Shown here piece by piece: positions 22,072 through 31,206 of a DNA stretch of 64,000 nucleotides (positions are counted from its first letter, which is position 1; every line of letters starts with the position of its first letter). The translations under genes and the position numbers were made by a program. The stretch is taken from contig CAJQSE010000026.1 of the NCBI GenBank assembly GCA_905612485.1, positions 40,050-104,049 on the forward strand, given 5' to 3'. The notes beneath the pieces were generated by a model. That model had not been told where the DNA came from. It did no database searches and saw only the letters and a list, made by a program, of their open reading frames with translations. Origin of the DNA: an uncultured Candidatus Nitrosopumilus sp. Its GTDB lineage: Archaea; Thermoproteota; Nitrososphaeria; Nitrososphaerales; Nitrosopumilaceae.

Positions 22072-22518
22072 CTAACGGTATGATTTCTGCTTTCTTCTTC
22101 TTGCACCCGGTCCGCCAAATTTCTTTGGTTCTTTTTGTCTGGCATCTCCGCTTACTAGATATTTATCAAAATCAGCGATTCTTTTTCTTAGGTCTTCTCT
22201 AGTTGATTTTGGGAAAGGATGATCTTTTGGCTCTTTTTTAGATTTTGTCCAGCCTATGAGTGCTCTAGTAATTGCAGTTGCAATTGCACTGGCTTGCCCC
22301 ATGAAACCTCCACCTCTTACTCTTACTGAAATATCAATTTTATCTCTTAAATCACCTATAATTTCAATTGGTGCTAAAATAACTTCACGAGCAGTTTCTT
22401 GTGGAATCATTTCGATTGGAACATTGTTAATTCTAATTTTACCTACACCTTTTGTAATGTAGATGTGAGCACTAGCTGTTTTTCTAGTTGCAAAATAAAT
22501 CTCAGTTTTTGGAATCAT
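22072..22518 (-). CDS. rps9: Ribosomal protein uS9 (S9)
   Basis: RKTASAHIYITKGVGKIRINN; C-terminal GGPGARRRKQKSYR. Confidence 0.95.
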   Translation of the reverse strand: MIPKTEIYFATRKTASAHIYITKGVGKIRINNVPIEMIPQETAREVILAPIEIIGDLRDKIDISVRVRGGGFMGQASAIATAITRALIGWTKSKKEPKDHPFPKSTREDLRKRIADFDKYLVSGDARQKEPKKFGGPGARRRKQKSYR

Positions 22519-22519
22519 A

Positions 22520-23029
22520 TCATTCAGTCCATCCTATTACTCTACATAATTCTGCTAATGCTGTATAATTAGATGCTTCTCTTTTGATTAATGCTTTCTC
22601 AAATTGAATTTTTTCAATTGGTTTTGTATCATTTGGTACACCAATGTAAGTTCGAAGTCTTTGAAATGCTAATTTACCTGATGGTTTTCTATCATATGGT
22701 AGCATTTGACGAATCATTTTTGCCATAAGTGTATCTGGTCTTCTGTAGTGTACAGGACCATGTTTGTAATTGATAATACTGTTAATTTCTAAAAATTCTC
22801 TATATTCTTTAATTTGATTAGCTCTTGTTCCACTCATCATAATTTTTTCACAATTAATCACTGTAACTCTTTGTCCTTGTAATAGTAACTTTGCAACATT
22901 TGATGCTAATCTACCTGCAATGTGGTTTGTTGCATCTACTACAATTGGTCTATCTGTTCTAATGACTATCTCTTGTTTAGAAGTATTTGAATTTCTTCCA
23001 GCAGGTCTGTTAATTCTTCCATTAGCCAA
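22520..23029 (-). CDS. rpl13: Ribosomal protein uL13 (L13)
   Basis: VVDATNHIAGRLASNVAKLLLQGQRVTVINCEKIMMSG. Confidence 0.95.
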   Translation of the reverse strand: MANGRINRPAGRNSNTSKQEIVIRTDRPIVVDATNHIAGRLASNVAKLLLQGQRVTVINCEKIMMSGTRANQIKEYREFLEINSIINYKHGPVHYRRPDTLMAKMIRQMLPYDRKPSGKLAFQRLRTYIGVPNDTKPIEKIQFEKALIKREASNYTALAELCRVIGWTE

Positions 23030-23369
23030 GTAGTACGACTCCTTTGCCTGTAGGATTTTGTTTGATTAAATCTGTATATGAAATTAATTTTCCGCCATTT
23101 TCTAATACTTTTGCTGCTGCAGCATTTGAAATTGAAAATGAGCATAATGTAATTTTATGTGATACATTTCCTGTTCCTAGTACTTTGCCTGGAAATACAA
23201 CTGTATCATTTTCTTTAGTTAATTGGCTGATTCTATTCACGTTGATATCTCTTCTTGCTATTGATGGTTTCAATGCATATTCTGCTAGTTTTCTCCAAAT
23301 TGGAGCATCGTTCTTTGCTGATGCTTTTCTAAGATCGCTTGCCATACGTATAACAACTTGATTAGTCAT
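23022..23369 (-). CDS. rpl18e: Ribosomal protein eL18 (L18e)
   Basis: VNRISQLTKENDTVVFPGKVLGTGNVSHKITLCSFSISNAAA. Confidence 0.93.
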   Translation of the reverse strand: MTNQVVIRMASDLRKASAKNDAPIWRKLAEYALKPSIARRDINVNRISQLTKENDTVVFPGKVLGTGNVSHKITLCSFSISNAAAAKVLENGGKLISYTDLIKQNPTGKGVVLLG

Positions 23370-23414
23370 GTGAATAATCCGGCTTAAAACCCAAATATAA
23401 TGTCTATGCTTGTA

Positions 23415-24080
23415 TTATTCTTCAAGATTGTTGATCATGTCTTTGAATTCAACAACTCTTCTGCTTACTTCTTGTACACCTTCAAGAACAATTTGCTCTG
23501 GATTTAGTGCCCCTGTTGATTCTACTGTGAGAATTTTCTCATTATCTTTGTTGGTATCTGTAAGTGTTGATATATTTGAGGAATTCCATTTTGCATGCTC
23601 TGTTCCACGTCCTAGTCTTGCATAACATTCAAGTTTAATTTTTTGACCTGGAGCTAATTGTATAATTGGAATTTTTTCTGAAACTGGCTTTACTGTCTCA
23701 TCTTCAGATGATAATTCATTAGATAATACTGTTCTAGTTTCTTCTGATTTTCCAGAATCTAAAACTAGTAGAATTTTACAGTTTGAACAACCTGATTCGC
23801 TTTGACAATCACATTTTGTTGGTTCATTAAATCTGTTCAAGTCTGTTTTTAATGGAATTAAACCTAATCTGTGTGCTAATCCTTCATCTGGTAATACTGA
23901 TGTATTTTCAATAATGTCTACTGTATCAATTGCAAAAACTGGAACTCCATTTAGACATACACGCCTAAGTGCATTTGCATATTGTAGTGGAATTCCTTTT
24001 AGCTTAATAGCTATTTTCTGAGAATCTTTACTAATTACGTCTAATGATGACAAATCTTGTTGAAAATCGTCAAAGTGCAC
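23415..24080 (-). CDS. rpoD: DNA-directed RNA polymerase subunit D (Rpo3)
   Basis: GIPLQYANALRRVCLNGVPVFAIDTVDIIENTSVLPDEGLAHRLGLIPL. Confidence 0.95.
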   Translation of the reverse strand: MHFDDFQQDLSSLDVISKDSQKIAIKLKGIPLQYANALRRVCLNGVPVFAIDTVDIIENTSVLPDEGLAHRLGLIPLKTDLNRFNEPTKCDCQSESGCSNCKILLVLDSGKSEETRTVLSNELSSEDETVKPVSEKIPIIQLAPGQKIKLECYARLGRGTEHAKWNSSNISTLTDTNKDNEKILTVESTGALNPEQIVLEGVQEVSRRVVEFKDMINNLEE

Positions 24081-24140
24081 ATAAAAATCTAGCTAGTTTT
24101 ACGTATAGATAAATACCAAATTATAATATGTATTTTAGAA

Positions 24141-24827
24141 TTGGCTGATACAACTGTAGTTAGATATTCATTTGAGGGGGAAAAATTTGAAATTTTAGTA
24201 AAGCCTGATCCTGCCTTGGATTACAAACTTGGTAAGAAAAAAGATATTTCTGCTGTTTTGATATCTGATGAAATTTATACTGATTTTGGCAAAGGTACTA
24301 AGCCATCTATGGAGAAATTACTTGCAGCTTTTAAAACTGAAGATAAAACTGAAATTGCTCAAATAATGTTTGAGAAAGGAGATCTAAATCTTACTACTGA
24401 TCAAAGAAGGAAAATGATTGATCAAAAAAGAAAACAAATTGTTGAATTTATTGCTAAAACATACGTTGATCCTAGAACTCATTTACCTCATCCTCCATTA
24501 CGAATTGAACTGGCAATGAAAGATGGTCGTATTACCATTGAACCTCAGAAAAGTGTTGAAGAACAAGTAAATGATATTGTTGAAAAATTGCGTTCAATTA
24601 TTGCTTTAAAATCTGAAAATCTACAATTAGAAATTATAATACCTGCACAATATGCTTCTCAATCTTATTCTGTTTTAAAATCTGTTGGTTCTCTAAAAAA
24701 AGAAGAATGGCAAAATAATGGTTCATTAAAAGCAATACTTGAAATACCCGCAGCAGCAAGGCCAAATGTGATTGACAGATTAGGTTCTATTACAAAGGGT
24801 TCTGCATCTGTTGAGGTAATGAAATAA
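24141..24827 (+). CDS. Ribosome maturation protein SBDS homolog
   Basis: KKDISAVLISDEIYTDFGKGTKPSMEKLLAAF; TTG start. Confidence 0.93.
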   Translation: MADTTVVRYSFEGEKFEILVKPDPALDYKLGKKKDISAVLISDEIYTDFGKGTKPSMEKLLAAFKTEDKTEIAQIMFEKGDLNLTTDQRRKMIDQKRKQIVEFIAKTYVDPRTHLPHPPLRIELAMKDGRITIEPQKSVEEQVNDIVEKLRSIIALKSENLQLEIIIPAQYASQSYSVLKSVGSLKKEEWQNNGSLKAILEIPAAARPNVIDRLGSITKGSASVEVMK

Positions 24828-25507
24828 TGGCAGATAAGAGAAAATACGTTATTCCTGGTGATGTAATTACTAGTGGGCCTTTTAGACCTGAACAAAATGT
24901 TATACTTGAAGGAAATGATATAATTGCTACCGCTGTTGGTATTTCTGAAATTTACGATGATTCTGTTAAAGTCATTCCTTTAACTGGAAAATATCTTCCT
25001 AAAATTAATGATCTTGTAATTGGTAAAGTTGTTTCTCATACTTCACTATCTTGGGAATTGGATATCAATTCTTGTTATACTGGATTTTTGCCAGCAATGG
25101 ATGTCTTCGGACGAGATTTCTCAACTCATGCTGATGAACTTTCAAGTAAACTCAAAACAGGCGATCTTGTAGCTGCTAGAATTGCTAATTTTGATAGAAC
25201 AAGAGATCCTCTCATAACAATCTCTGATAGGGACTTGGGTAAAATCGATGACGGTGTATTGGTAAAAATTTCAACAAGTAAAGTTCCAAGATTAATTGGA
25301 AAGAAAGGTAGTATGATTCAGATGATTGAAACGGGCACAAATGCTGCTGTAACAATTGGTCAAAATGGCTGGGTTGTAGTTTCTTGTGAATCTGCTGAAG
25401 GATTATCTAAAGCCAAAAAAGCCATTGAAATGGTTAATGAAAAAGCACATATTGCTAATTTAACGGATTTAATTAAAGACATGTTAGATGGAAAGGATGA
25501 ATCATAA
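24827..25507 (+). CDS. rrp4: Exosome complex RNA-binding protein Rrp4
   Basis: VIPGDVIT N-domain, S1 domain, C-terminal KH domain. Confidence 0.93.
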   Translation: MADKRKYVIPGDVITSGPFRPEQNVILEGNDIIATAVGISEIYDDSVKVIPLTGKYLPKINDLVIGKVVSHTSLSWELDINSCYTGFLPAMDVFGRDFSTHADELSSKLKTGDLVAARIANFDRTRDPLITISDRDLGKIDDGVLVKISTSKVPRLIGKKGSMIQMIETGTNAAVTIGQNGWVVVSCESAEGLSKAKKAIEMVNEKAHIANLTDLIKDMLDGKDES

Positions 25508-26241
25508 TGGGTGGACGAGATGCAACCATGGTTCTATTGGACGAGAACGGCATTCGCTGTGATGGACGTAAAATAGACGAACCACGAAAAATCATGATTA
25601 GAGCTGGTGGATTAAAAAACGCTGATGGCTCTGCTTACATTGAATTTGGTGATAACAAAATTTTAGTTGGTGTATTTGGACCGAGAGATGTTCATCCAAA
25701 ACACATGTCAAATACTGATACTGGAATTCTAAGAGTTAGATATCACATGGAGCCATTCTCTGTTGATGAAAGAAAAAGACCAGCACCTTCAAGAAGAGAA
25801 ATTGAAATTTCCAAAGTTATCAAAGAAGCATTAGAACCTGCTGTTATGTTAGAAAAATTTCCAAGAACTGCTGTTGATGTATTTATTGAAGTTTTACAAG
25901 CTGATGGTGGAACTAGATGTGCTGCACTTACTGCAGCATCTGTTGCATTAGCTGATGCTGGTATTCCAATGAGAGATATGGTTGCAGCAATTGCATCTGG
26001 TAAAGTTGCAGATACTATTGTTCTTGATGTTAACAATGAAGAAGATCAAGCCGGTCAAGCAGATATGCCAATTGGTTACATGCCAAGTCTTAAGAAAATT
26101 ACATTATTGCAATTAGACGGTGTTTTAACTCCTGAAGAATACAAAAAATGTGTAGATGTTGGAGTTAAAGGATGTGAAGTTGTTTATGAACTTCAAAAGA
26201 AAGCACTACACGACAAATATTTTGGGAATAGTGGCGATTAG
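25507..26241 (+). CDS. rrp41: Exosome exonuclease subunit Rrp41
   Basis: ENGIRCDGRKIDEPRKIMIRAGGLKNADGSAYIEFGDNK. Confidence 0.96.
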   Translation: MGGRDATMVLLDENGIRCDGRKIDEPRKIMIRAGGLKNADGSAYIEFGDNKILVGVFGPRDVHPKHMSNTDTGILRVRYHMEPFSVDERKRPAPSRREIEISKVIKEALEPAVMLEKFPRTAVDVFIEVLQADGGTRCAALTAASVALADAGIPMRDMVAAIASGKVADTIVLDVNNEEDQAGQADMPIGYMPSLKKITLLQLDGVLTPEEYKKCVDVGVKGCEVVYELQKKALHDKYFGNSGD

Positions 26242-26243
26242 AT

Positions 26244-27062
26244 ATGGCAACTGTTTCCGTTATTGATGAATTAAAGAAGGCACAAATTCTTGCATTATTA
26301 GAAGAAGGAAAAAGAGTTGATGGACGAGCATTTGATGAACCTCGAGAATTAAAAATTGAAATTAATGCAATTCCTAAAGCAAACGGTTCTGCAAGAGTTT
26401 ACCTTGGTGATACCGACGTTTTATGTGGAGTAAAAATCCAACCAGACAGACCTTTCCCAGATATGGGTGACAAAGGCATCTTTATGTGTACTGCTGAACT
26501 ATTGCCACTTTCACATCCTACTGTTGAAACTGGACCACCACAAGCTCCTGTTATTGAATTGGCAAGAGTTGTTGATAGAGGAATTAGAGAAAGTCATATG
26601 GTTGATGTTACTCAGTTAGTAATTGAAAAAGACAAATCTGTAGTTGGTGTATTTGCAGATATTGTGGTAATTGATTATGATGGAAATCTCTTTGATGCAT
26701 GCTCTTATGCTGCAACTGCTGCTTTACTTACATCAAAAACTCCAACATGGGAGATGGTTGATGATCAACCTTCAGTTGTTGAAGGTGGAGAAAAACAATT
26801 ACCTGTAAGCACAATCCCTGTATCTATAACAATGGGAAAAATTGGAAATCATATTGTTGTTGATCCTAATGGTGATGAATGGGCTAGTATGGCTTGTAGA
26901 GTTACAATAACTACTGATTCTGATGGTAACATCTGTGCATTACAAAAAGGTGGTAGTGATGGATTCACTCAAGAAGAAATTAATCAATGCGGTGATTTAT
27001 CTATTAAAATTGGTGCCAAAATTAGAGAACAATTAAAATCAGCACAACAAGAGAGTCAATAA
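26244..27062 (+). CDS. rrp42: Exosome complex subunit Rrp42
   Basis: GKRVDGRAFDEPRELKIEINAIPKANGSARVYLGDTDVLCGVK. Confidence 0.95.
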   Translation: MATVSVIDELKKAQILALLEEGKRVDGRAFDEPRELKIEINAIPKANGSARVYLGDTDVLCGVKIQPDRPFPDMGDKGIFMCTAELLPLSHPTVETGPPQAPVIELARVVDRGIRESHMVDVTQLVIEKDKSVVGVFADIVVIDYDGNLFDACSYAATAALLTSKTPTWEMVDDQPSVVEGGEKQLPVSTIPVSITMGKIGNHIVVDPNGDEWASMACRVTITTDSDGNICALQKGGSDGFTQEEINQCGDLSIKIGAKIREQLKSAQQESQ

Positions 27063-27063
27063 A

Positions 27064-27276
27064 ATGGCTAAAGCAAAAAAATCTCTAAAAGGGTTAGGAG
27101 CACGTTACGGAATTAAACTTAGAAAACAATACACAAAAGTTCACTTTACATTAAAACAAAAAAGAATTTGTCCTGAATGTGGTTCACAAACATTTAGTAG
27201 AGATGCTGTTGGAATTTGGTCTTGTAAAAAATGCAACTATAAAGTAGCTGGAACTGCATATGACATTAAACTATAG
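27064..27276 (+). CDS. rpl37ae: Ribosomal protein eL43 (L37Ae)
   Basis: RYGIKLRKQ...CPECGSQTFSRDAVGIWSCKKCNYKVAGTAY zinc ribbon. Confidence 0.95.
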   Translation: MAKAKKSLKGLGARYGIKLRKQYTKVHFTLKQKRICPECGSQTFSRDAVGIWSCKKCNYKVAGTAYDIKL

Positions 27277-27505
27277 TGCAAAAGTCACTGTAGATGCTAA
27301 AGATAAAACAACTGCAATTTATGATTCTGTAAATACCGATAATGAATTTTATCCCGAAAATCCTGTTAAAACTAAAATAAAGTTGGATAAAAAACTAGTA
27401 ATTTCTGCTGAAACTGATCAAATTGCACATCTCAGAGCAAATCTGAATTCAACACTTCGACTAATTCAAGCTAGTTACGATTCAATTGAATCGGTAAAGA
27501 TATAA
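27260..27505 (+). CDS. KEOPS complex Pcc1-like subunit
   Basis: Size, position between eL43 and prefoldin beta, and C-terminal HLRANLNSTLRLIQASYDSIES. Confidence 0.78.
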   Translation: MTLNYSAKVTVDAKDKTTAIYDSVNTDNEFYPENPVKTKIKLDKKLVISAETDQIAHLRANLNSTLRLIQASYDSIESVKI

Positions 27506-27528
27506 TCCAATTAAATTTCTGAATATAC

Positions 27529-27927
27529 ATGTCTGCTCCACAAATGCCACCATGGCTTCAAGAACAAATTATGAAATTACAACAATCTCAACAGAATTTA
27601 CAATCTATTATGACTCAAAGACAACATCTTGAAATGGAAAAAGCAGAAACTGAAAAAGCCCTTGAAGAATTAAAGAAAATTACTGATACCGATTCTGTCT
27701 TTAAACAAGCAGGAACTGTTTTAATTAAATCTGATAAAAAAATACTAGTTGATGAATTAGAAGAAAAAGTTGAATTATCAAAAACTAGATCAACTGTTCT
27801 TGAGAAACAAGAAGTTCGTGTAAAAGAAACTCTCAAAGAACAAGAAGCAAAAATTACTGAAATGATGAAAAGTGGTGCTACACCTCCTCCTCCTCCAGCA
27901 GCAACTAAAGATAACCCTAGAAAATAA
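27529..27927 (+). CDS. pfdB: Prefoldin beta subunit
   Basis: Coiled coil with LQSIMTQRQHLEMEKAETEKALEELKKI...VFKQAGTVLIKSD. Confidence 0.9.
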   Translation: MSAPQMPPWLQEQIMKLQQSQQNLQSIMTQRQHLEMEKAETEKALEELKKITDTDSVFKQAGTVLIKSDKKILVDELEEKVELSKTRSTVLEKQEVRVKETLKEQEAKITEMMKSGATPPPPPAATKDNPRK

Positions 27928-27980
27928 TTTCTCTAGTCTATTTCATACAAGATATTAACAATTCATTACAAATACTATTT

Positions 27981-28661
27981 ATGAAATTAGAAAATCTTCG
28001 AATTATTGTAGATGAACGTGAACGAAAAAGTGGAATTCCTGATTTACTCAAAGCTATTGGTATGGATGTTGAAATGAAAACACTTCTTATTGGTGACTAT
28101 ATTGTTGCCCCTGAAACTATTGTTGAAAGAAAAAGTATCAAAGATTTGATGGCTTCCGTTTTTGACGGGAGACTATATGATCAATGTACTAGACTTAAAG
28201 AACATTTTCAACATCCTATAGTTTTGGTTGAAGGTAATGTTGATGAAGTTGAAGAAATTACTGATAATCCTTTAGTTTTCTATGGAGCTCTCTCTAGAGT
28301 TGCACTTGAATTTAAAATTCCAATAATTCCAACTCCTAGTGCATCCCATACTGCTAAATTATTGGTTTCCATGTGTTCTAAAAAAGATGGTCCTACAGGA
28401 CCTTATCTGAAAAAAATTAAAAAATCATCTAATTTAGAAACTCAACAATTATCGACACTTTGTAGTTTACCTGGAATTGGTGAAAAATTTGCAGTTCGAA
28501 TGCTTGAAAAATTTGGAACTCCATTGAAAGTTTTTAGCGCAACTACTTCTGAACTAGCAAAAGTTGAAGGGTTGGGTGAAACTCGTGCAAAAAAAATTAA
28601 AAATATGTTAACTACTAAAAATAAACTTCAAAAAGAAAGTACCCAAAAGACACTGACATAA
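27981..28661 (+). CDS. xpf: ERCC4-domain (XPF-type) structure-specific endonuclease, helicase-less
   Basis: VDERERKSGIPDLLKAIG...VERKSIKDLMASVFDGRLYDQ; C-terminal (HhH)2. Confidence 0.92.
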   Translation: MKLENLRIIVDERERKSGIPDLLKAIGMDVEMKTLLIGDYIVAPETIVERKSIKDLMASVFDGRLYDQCTRLKEHFQHPIVLVEGNVDEVEEITDNPLVFYGALSRVALEFKIPIIPTPSASHTAKLLVSMCSKKDGPTGPYLKKIKKSSNLETQQLSTLCSLPGIGEKFAVRMLEKFGTPLKVFSATTSELAKVEGLGETRAKKIKNMLTTKNKLQKESTQKTLT

Positions 28662-28716
28662 CTATCGCTGTAATTTTATTTCATGAATTTTTATACTATA
28701 CATTTTAAGGAAATTT

Positions 28717-29535
28717 ATGGATAATCGTGTAAATGTTGCAGTTGTAATTGGTGTTGTATTTGTATTGGCCTTTGCTGTAACTTTAACTCAAAGTGAAAAT
28801 CAAGTTGAATCTCAAATTATTGAAGATGAGATTTCTGAAGAATTAATTTATGAGTGGCTGAAAAAATATGATCCATCTGAACAAACAATCTCTGTTTCTG
28901 GCAGTGCTACGGTATCTTCAAATCCTGATACCTTAATTATCGTGCTTGGAGTTGAATCTGAAGCCAAAACTGCCCATGAATCCCTATCTAAAAATTCTAA
29001 TTCATTAAATTCTGTAATCTCTTCCTTATCTAATTCTGGAATTTCTGAAGATAATGTTCAAACATCCAATTTTTCAATTTATCCATTATATGATAACATA
29101 AAAGATTCTGATGGAAATTGGCAACAAATTCTAAATGGATATCGTGTTTCAAATATTTTATCAATTCAAACTGAAAAAATTGATTCTGCTGGAGATATTA
29201 TTGATGTTGCAGTTTCTTCTGGAGCAAATCGTGTTGACAATGTTTCATTTCAATTATCTGACGATAAGTTACAAAAAATTAGTGATGATTTGATTGCAGA
29301 TGCAATTAATGATGCAACTCAAAAAGCAGAAAAAGCACTTGTACCATTAAAACAAAAAATTGTTGGAGTAAAATCTGTAATTATACATGATAATGTAGTG
29401 CCTTACTATGATAATCCAATGCGTACATCATTTGATGGATTTGCAGAACCCTCTATGAAATCTGCGCCAATTATGTCTGGTAATGAAGAGATCACAACTA
29501 ATGTTAGCGTTGTATTTTATATCTCACAACAATAA
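28717..29535 (+). CDS. SIMPL domain (DUF541) exported protein
   Basis: N-terminal hydrophobic segment; ISVSGSATVSSNPDTLIIVLGVESEAKTAHESLSKNS. Confidence 0.88.
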   Translation: MDNRVNVAVVIGVVFVLAFAVTLTQSENQVESQIIEDEISEELIYEWLKKYDPSEQTISVSGSATVSSNPDTLIIVLGVESEAKTAHESLSKNSNSLNSVISSLSNSGISEDNVQTSNFSIYPLYDNIKDSDGNWQQILNGYRVSNILSIQTEKIDSAGDIIDVAVSSGANRVDNVSFQLSDDKLQKISDDLIADAINDATQKAEKALVPLKQKIVGVKSVIIHDNVVPYYDNPMRTSFDGFAEPSMKSAPIMSGNEEITTNVSVVFYISQQ

Positions 29536-29549
29536 TTTTTTTACAATTA

Positions 29550-30026
29550 TTATTTTAACAATTTTCTCTTTAATGTAGTTCCACAAATTGAACATTCTTT
29601 TCCACCTTGATAACTTGCTTTACATCCTGGACAATAGTGAATCCATTTTCCAACATCTTTGATTCCTTTTGTCATAATTGGCACAATGCTTAATCCTATA
29701 TTTTTGCCAACATTAGAAATTGCAAAATCATCTGTAATAATTTGACCTTTTGTTTCCATCCCTAATGCAATAATTGAAATATCTTGTTTTGACAATTGTG
29801 GAAAATCCCCTGTTTCTTTTGCTGCTTTAATTGCAGCCTGAGTTGATTGCTCATCTGGTTCTCTAATTTTCAGCCTGTTTGTTCCAAGTAGTGTTCCAAG
29901 TGCATCATAATTTTTCTTAATGTGTTGTATCTCATCATAAACCAGAGATGTAGTGTAACAATCTTCAGATGATCTAAATGGGACTCCTGCATAAAATGCA
30001 CTAGCGTCTAAAATTCTAAAATCCAA
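29550..30026 (-). CDS. nob1: Nob1-like endoribonuclease (PIN domain plus zinc ribbon)
   Basis: ILDASAFYAGVPF; KQDISIIALGMETKGQIITDDFAISNV; CPGCKASYQGGKECSICG. Confidence 0.9.
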   Translation of the reverse strand: MDFRILDASAFYAGVPFRSSEDCYTTSLVYDEIQHIKKNYDALGTLLGTNRLKIREPDEQSTQAAIKAAKETGDFPQLSKQDISIIALGMETKGQIITDDFAISNVGKNIGLSIVPIMTKGIKDVGKWIHYCPGCKASYQGGKECSICGTTLKRKLLK

Positions 30027-30831
30027 GTTTACTCATTTGTCTTAACCCTCTTTTTTTCAATCTAATGAAAACTGCTGGACTTTTGTATTTTTTAATAATT
30101 ATTGATTCTTCATATCCTGCAGATTTTACAACTTGTGCATCTATTGCAATATTACAATCTTGAGAACAAATGATTTCAATTTTTTCATCTGGAACAACTA
30201 ATGATGCTAATCTGTAAACTGGTGCAACTGGTGTAATGATTAAAACATCTAAACTTTCGTGTAATATTGGACCTCCCAATGAAAATGAATGACCAGTTGA
30301 TCCACTAGGTGTTGCAATAATTACGCCATCCATTTTTTGTTTTACTGTATCATTTTGAAATTTAATTTCAATTTCTGCAGTTTTAGTTAAGTTTGCCCTA
30401 CTAATGTAAATTTCATTTAACGCGGGTGGAAATTCTTTTCCTCCACATGATGCAGTTACTCTGGTTCTTTTATCTAGGAAAAATCTATCTTCTAAAATTT
30501 CATTTATTGCTTCATCAATTTCTTCAATTGTAATTTCTGCTAAAATACCTCTATTGCCTCCAACATTAATTGTTAAAATCGGTGTTTCATTTTCTAAATT
30601 TCGAAAAACTCGAAGTGTTGTTCCATCTCCTCCTAAAGTAATCACTAAATCTAATTTAACATTCTTAATTTCTTCAAGTGTTTCTATTTGTTTTGTTCCT
30701 TCTACACTAACTGGTGAAATTGTATATACTGTTGATTTTTTTGCAAGTAATTTACTTGCCACATCTCTTGCAGCATTTTCTGAATCTTTATTTCCAACTT
30801 TGCTTACTATTGCGACATTTTCTAGTTTCAA
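30016..30831 (-). CDS. nadK: NAD kinase
   Basis: LDLVITLGGDGTTLRVFR; MDGVIIATPSGSTGHSFSLGGPIL. Confidence 0.94.
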   Translation of the reverse strand: MKLENVAIVSKVGNKDSENAARDVASKLLAKKSTVYTISPVSVEGTKQIETLEEIKNVKLDLVITLGGDGTTLRVFRNLENETPILTINVGGNRGILAEITIEEIDEAINEILEDRFFLDKRTRVTASCGGKEFPPALNEIYISRANLTKTAEIEIKFQNDTVKQKMDGVIIATPSGSTGHSFSLGGPILHESLDVLIITPVAPVYRLASLVVPDEKIEIICSQDCNIAIDAQVVKSAGYEESIIIKKYKSPAVFIRLKKRGLRQMSKLGF

Positions 30832-30921
30832 GTAAGTTCTTTTGAATTGTATTTACATAAAAATGATATTTTTAGGCACGTCTGTAAAAACAATTAAGTA
30901 TGAAAACGAAGTAATTCAATC

Positions 30922-31008
30922 ATGAGTTACGCACATCTTAAAGTTTTAGTTGATACTGAATGGTTGTCTCAAAATCCTCCAAACAAAAATAGAAAATTTG
31001 AAGGTTAA
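30922..31008 (+). pseudogene. Short frame resembling a rhodanese/sulfurtransferase N-terminus, truncated
   Basis: MSYAHLKVLVDTEWLSQNPPNKNRKFEG*. Confidence 0.35.
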
Positions 31009-31186
31009 GGCTGATAATGGTATGATTCATGATGTGGATGGAATTGGATATTGGGTACCACTTCGTTGGTATTTTTCTAAAAATTTCTATAATTTGCCTA
31101 CAGTTTTAATTCATGCAAATGCCATGGAAAAAAAATACACTGAACTTCGAGAACTAACTTGTCCTCAAGATAACCTTTTTAACTAA
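30998..31186 (+). CDS. Small hypothetical protein (62 aa, TTG start)
   Basis: LKVKADNGMIHDVDGIGYWVPLRWYFSKNFYNLPTVLIHANAMEKKYTELRELTCPQDNLFN*. Confidence 0.5.
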   Translation: MKVKADNGMIHDVDGIGYWVPLRWYFSKNFYNLPTVLIHANAMEKKYTELRELTCPQDNLFN

Positions 31187-31206
31187 ATCCTAATCACAAA
31201 AAATAG

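Noticed and set aside
23044-23361. 105-aa plus-strand ORF opposite eL18
   Set aside because: Antisense to a conserved ribosomal protein; no recognizable motif
30950-31186. Single frameshift joining the rhodanese-like start to the downstream ORF
   Set aside because: The downstream translation shows no rhodanese sequence in any frame, so a simple frameshift would not restore the gene
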